Assembly: GCA_036752825.1 (NCBI GenBank)
Contig: DAIORV010000155.1
Coordinates: 1 to 5,110 of the forward strand
From: UBA5177 sp002413265
GTDB taxonomy: Bacteria > Chloroflexota > UBA5177
DNA length: 5,110 nucleotides
Reading direction: 5' to 3'
A program made the translations under genes and the position numbers. Positions 4,795-5,110 of the stretch are shown one piece after another. Each line of letters starts with the position of its first letter. The first letter of the stretch is position 1. The notes beneath the pieces are model-generated. The model saw only the letters and a program-made list of their open reading frames with translations. It was not told where the DNA came from and did no database searches.

Positions 4795-4850
4795 GCCAGG
4801 TCTGGAGCGTTGAACGGCCTGGCTTGAGCTGCTGAATTCGGCTCAAGTCA
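4795..4850. terminator. Overlapping hairpins between convergent genes; candidate two-way terminator
   Basis: GCCAGG (4795-4800) pairs with CCTGGC (4818-4823). TGGCTTGAGC (4820-4829) pairs with GCTCAAGTCA (4841-4850), ten pairs with one G-U. The two stems share bases 4820-4823, so they compete. The second includes the stop codon of the minus-strand nitroreductase gene (4843-4845). Placement between two convergent genes fits termination from both sides. There is no T-run on either strand. Confidence 0.5.
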
Positions 4851-5110
4851 CATCCGGAAATTCGCCCAGCCAGCGCACATACGGATCCGGGTCTCGCATT
4901 CGCTCGTGCTGAGACGAGATCGCGGGGTAGCCGATATAGACGAAGGCGATGAGACGTGAATTGTCAGGAAAATGGAGGAAGCGCTTGATCCGTGGGTCGT
5001 CCGCGGGTTTCCCCGTGCGCCACATGGCCCCAAGTCCCAGAGCCTCGGCAGCCAGGAGCATGTTTTGAACCGCGGCGGCGCAAGCGCAGATCTCTTCAAT
5101 CTCGGACACT
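4843..5110 (-). CDS. Nitroreductase family protein, C-terminal part (5' end outside window)
   Basis: The minus-strand frame is open from the right edge to TGA at 4845-4843 and shows 88 residues of a longer gene. The GTG at 5109 is probably an internal valine, because nitroreductases are usually about 180-220 residues and the N-terminal half is absent here. ACAAAVQNMLLAAEALGLG, then AMWRTG, then RLIAFVYIGYP and a DPDPYVRWL ending, follow the C-terminal half of YdjA-like nitroreductases. These bind FMN and pass electrons from NAD(P)H to nitro or quinone compounds, usually as dimers. The natural substrate cannot be told. The gene converges on the persulfide dioxygenase gene with a 58-base gap. 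Confidence 0.88.
   Translation of the reverse strand, partial: VSEIEEICACAAAVQNMLLAAEALGLGAMWRTGKPADDPRIKRFLHFPDNSRLIAFVYIGYPAISSQHERMRDPDPYVRWLGEFPDVT

Noticed and set aside
1..5110. CRISPR array, tRNA, rRNA, insertion sequence or toxin-antitoxin pair
   Set aside because: No regularly spaced repeats, cloverleaf, rRNA-like segment, transposase motif or terminal inverted repeats were seen on either strand. The small ORF after infA does not resemble a known toxin or antitoxin.

Overview
The window is ordinary chromosomal DNA from a moderately GC-rich bacterium. Starts are ATG or GTG, Shine-Dalgarno sites are good in front of several genes, and intergenic gaps are short. The gene mix is a DUF4383-type membrane protein, two stand-alone receiver proteins, a CxxC glutaredoxin-like protein, a glucose-dehydrogenase-like SDR, IF-1, a persulfide dioxygenase-rhodanese fusion and a nitroreductase. 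It would fit a soil or environmental proteobacterium or a related phylum such as Acidobacteriota or Myxococcota. Nothing seen here fixes the taxon, so this is a weak inference. I found no transposase, phage gene, CRISPR array, tRNA or rRNA.

Layout: (1) 1-428 is the 3' part of a DUF4383-like membrane protein gene. (2) 429-620 has no convincing gene but is rich in inverted repeats. (3) 621-1007 (-) and 1204-1584 (+) are two divergent single-domain response regulators around a 196-bp control region. (4) 1581-1859 (-) is a glutaredoxin-like gene that meets the second regulator tail to tail; one CTAG supplies both stop codons. (5) 2051-2821 is an SDR very like bacterial glucose 1-dehydrogenase. 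(6) 2832-3542 is an expression unit with a near-ideal sigma70 promoter, a 125-nt leader that can fold into several stems, infA for an IF-1 with a basic N-terminal extension, and an unknown 84-residue ORF three bases downstream. (7) 3669-4784 is a metallo-beta-lactamase/rhodanese fusion of the persulfide dioxygenase type, preceded by a strong potential hairpin. (8) 4843 to the right edge (-) is the C-terminal part of a nitroreductase, convergent with the fusion gene and separated from it by overlapping hairpins.

There is no obvious single pathway. A loose theme is redox and stress handling: CxxC thioredoxin-fold protein, persulfide oxidation, NAD(P)H-linked dehydrogenase and nitroreductase, two receivers. 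The genes lie mostly in separate transcription units, so a shared function is only inference. The most notable part is the promoter, structured leader and hairpin-loop Shine-Dalgarno in front of infA. I see no clear evidence of a new multi-gene system.
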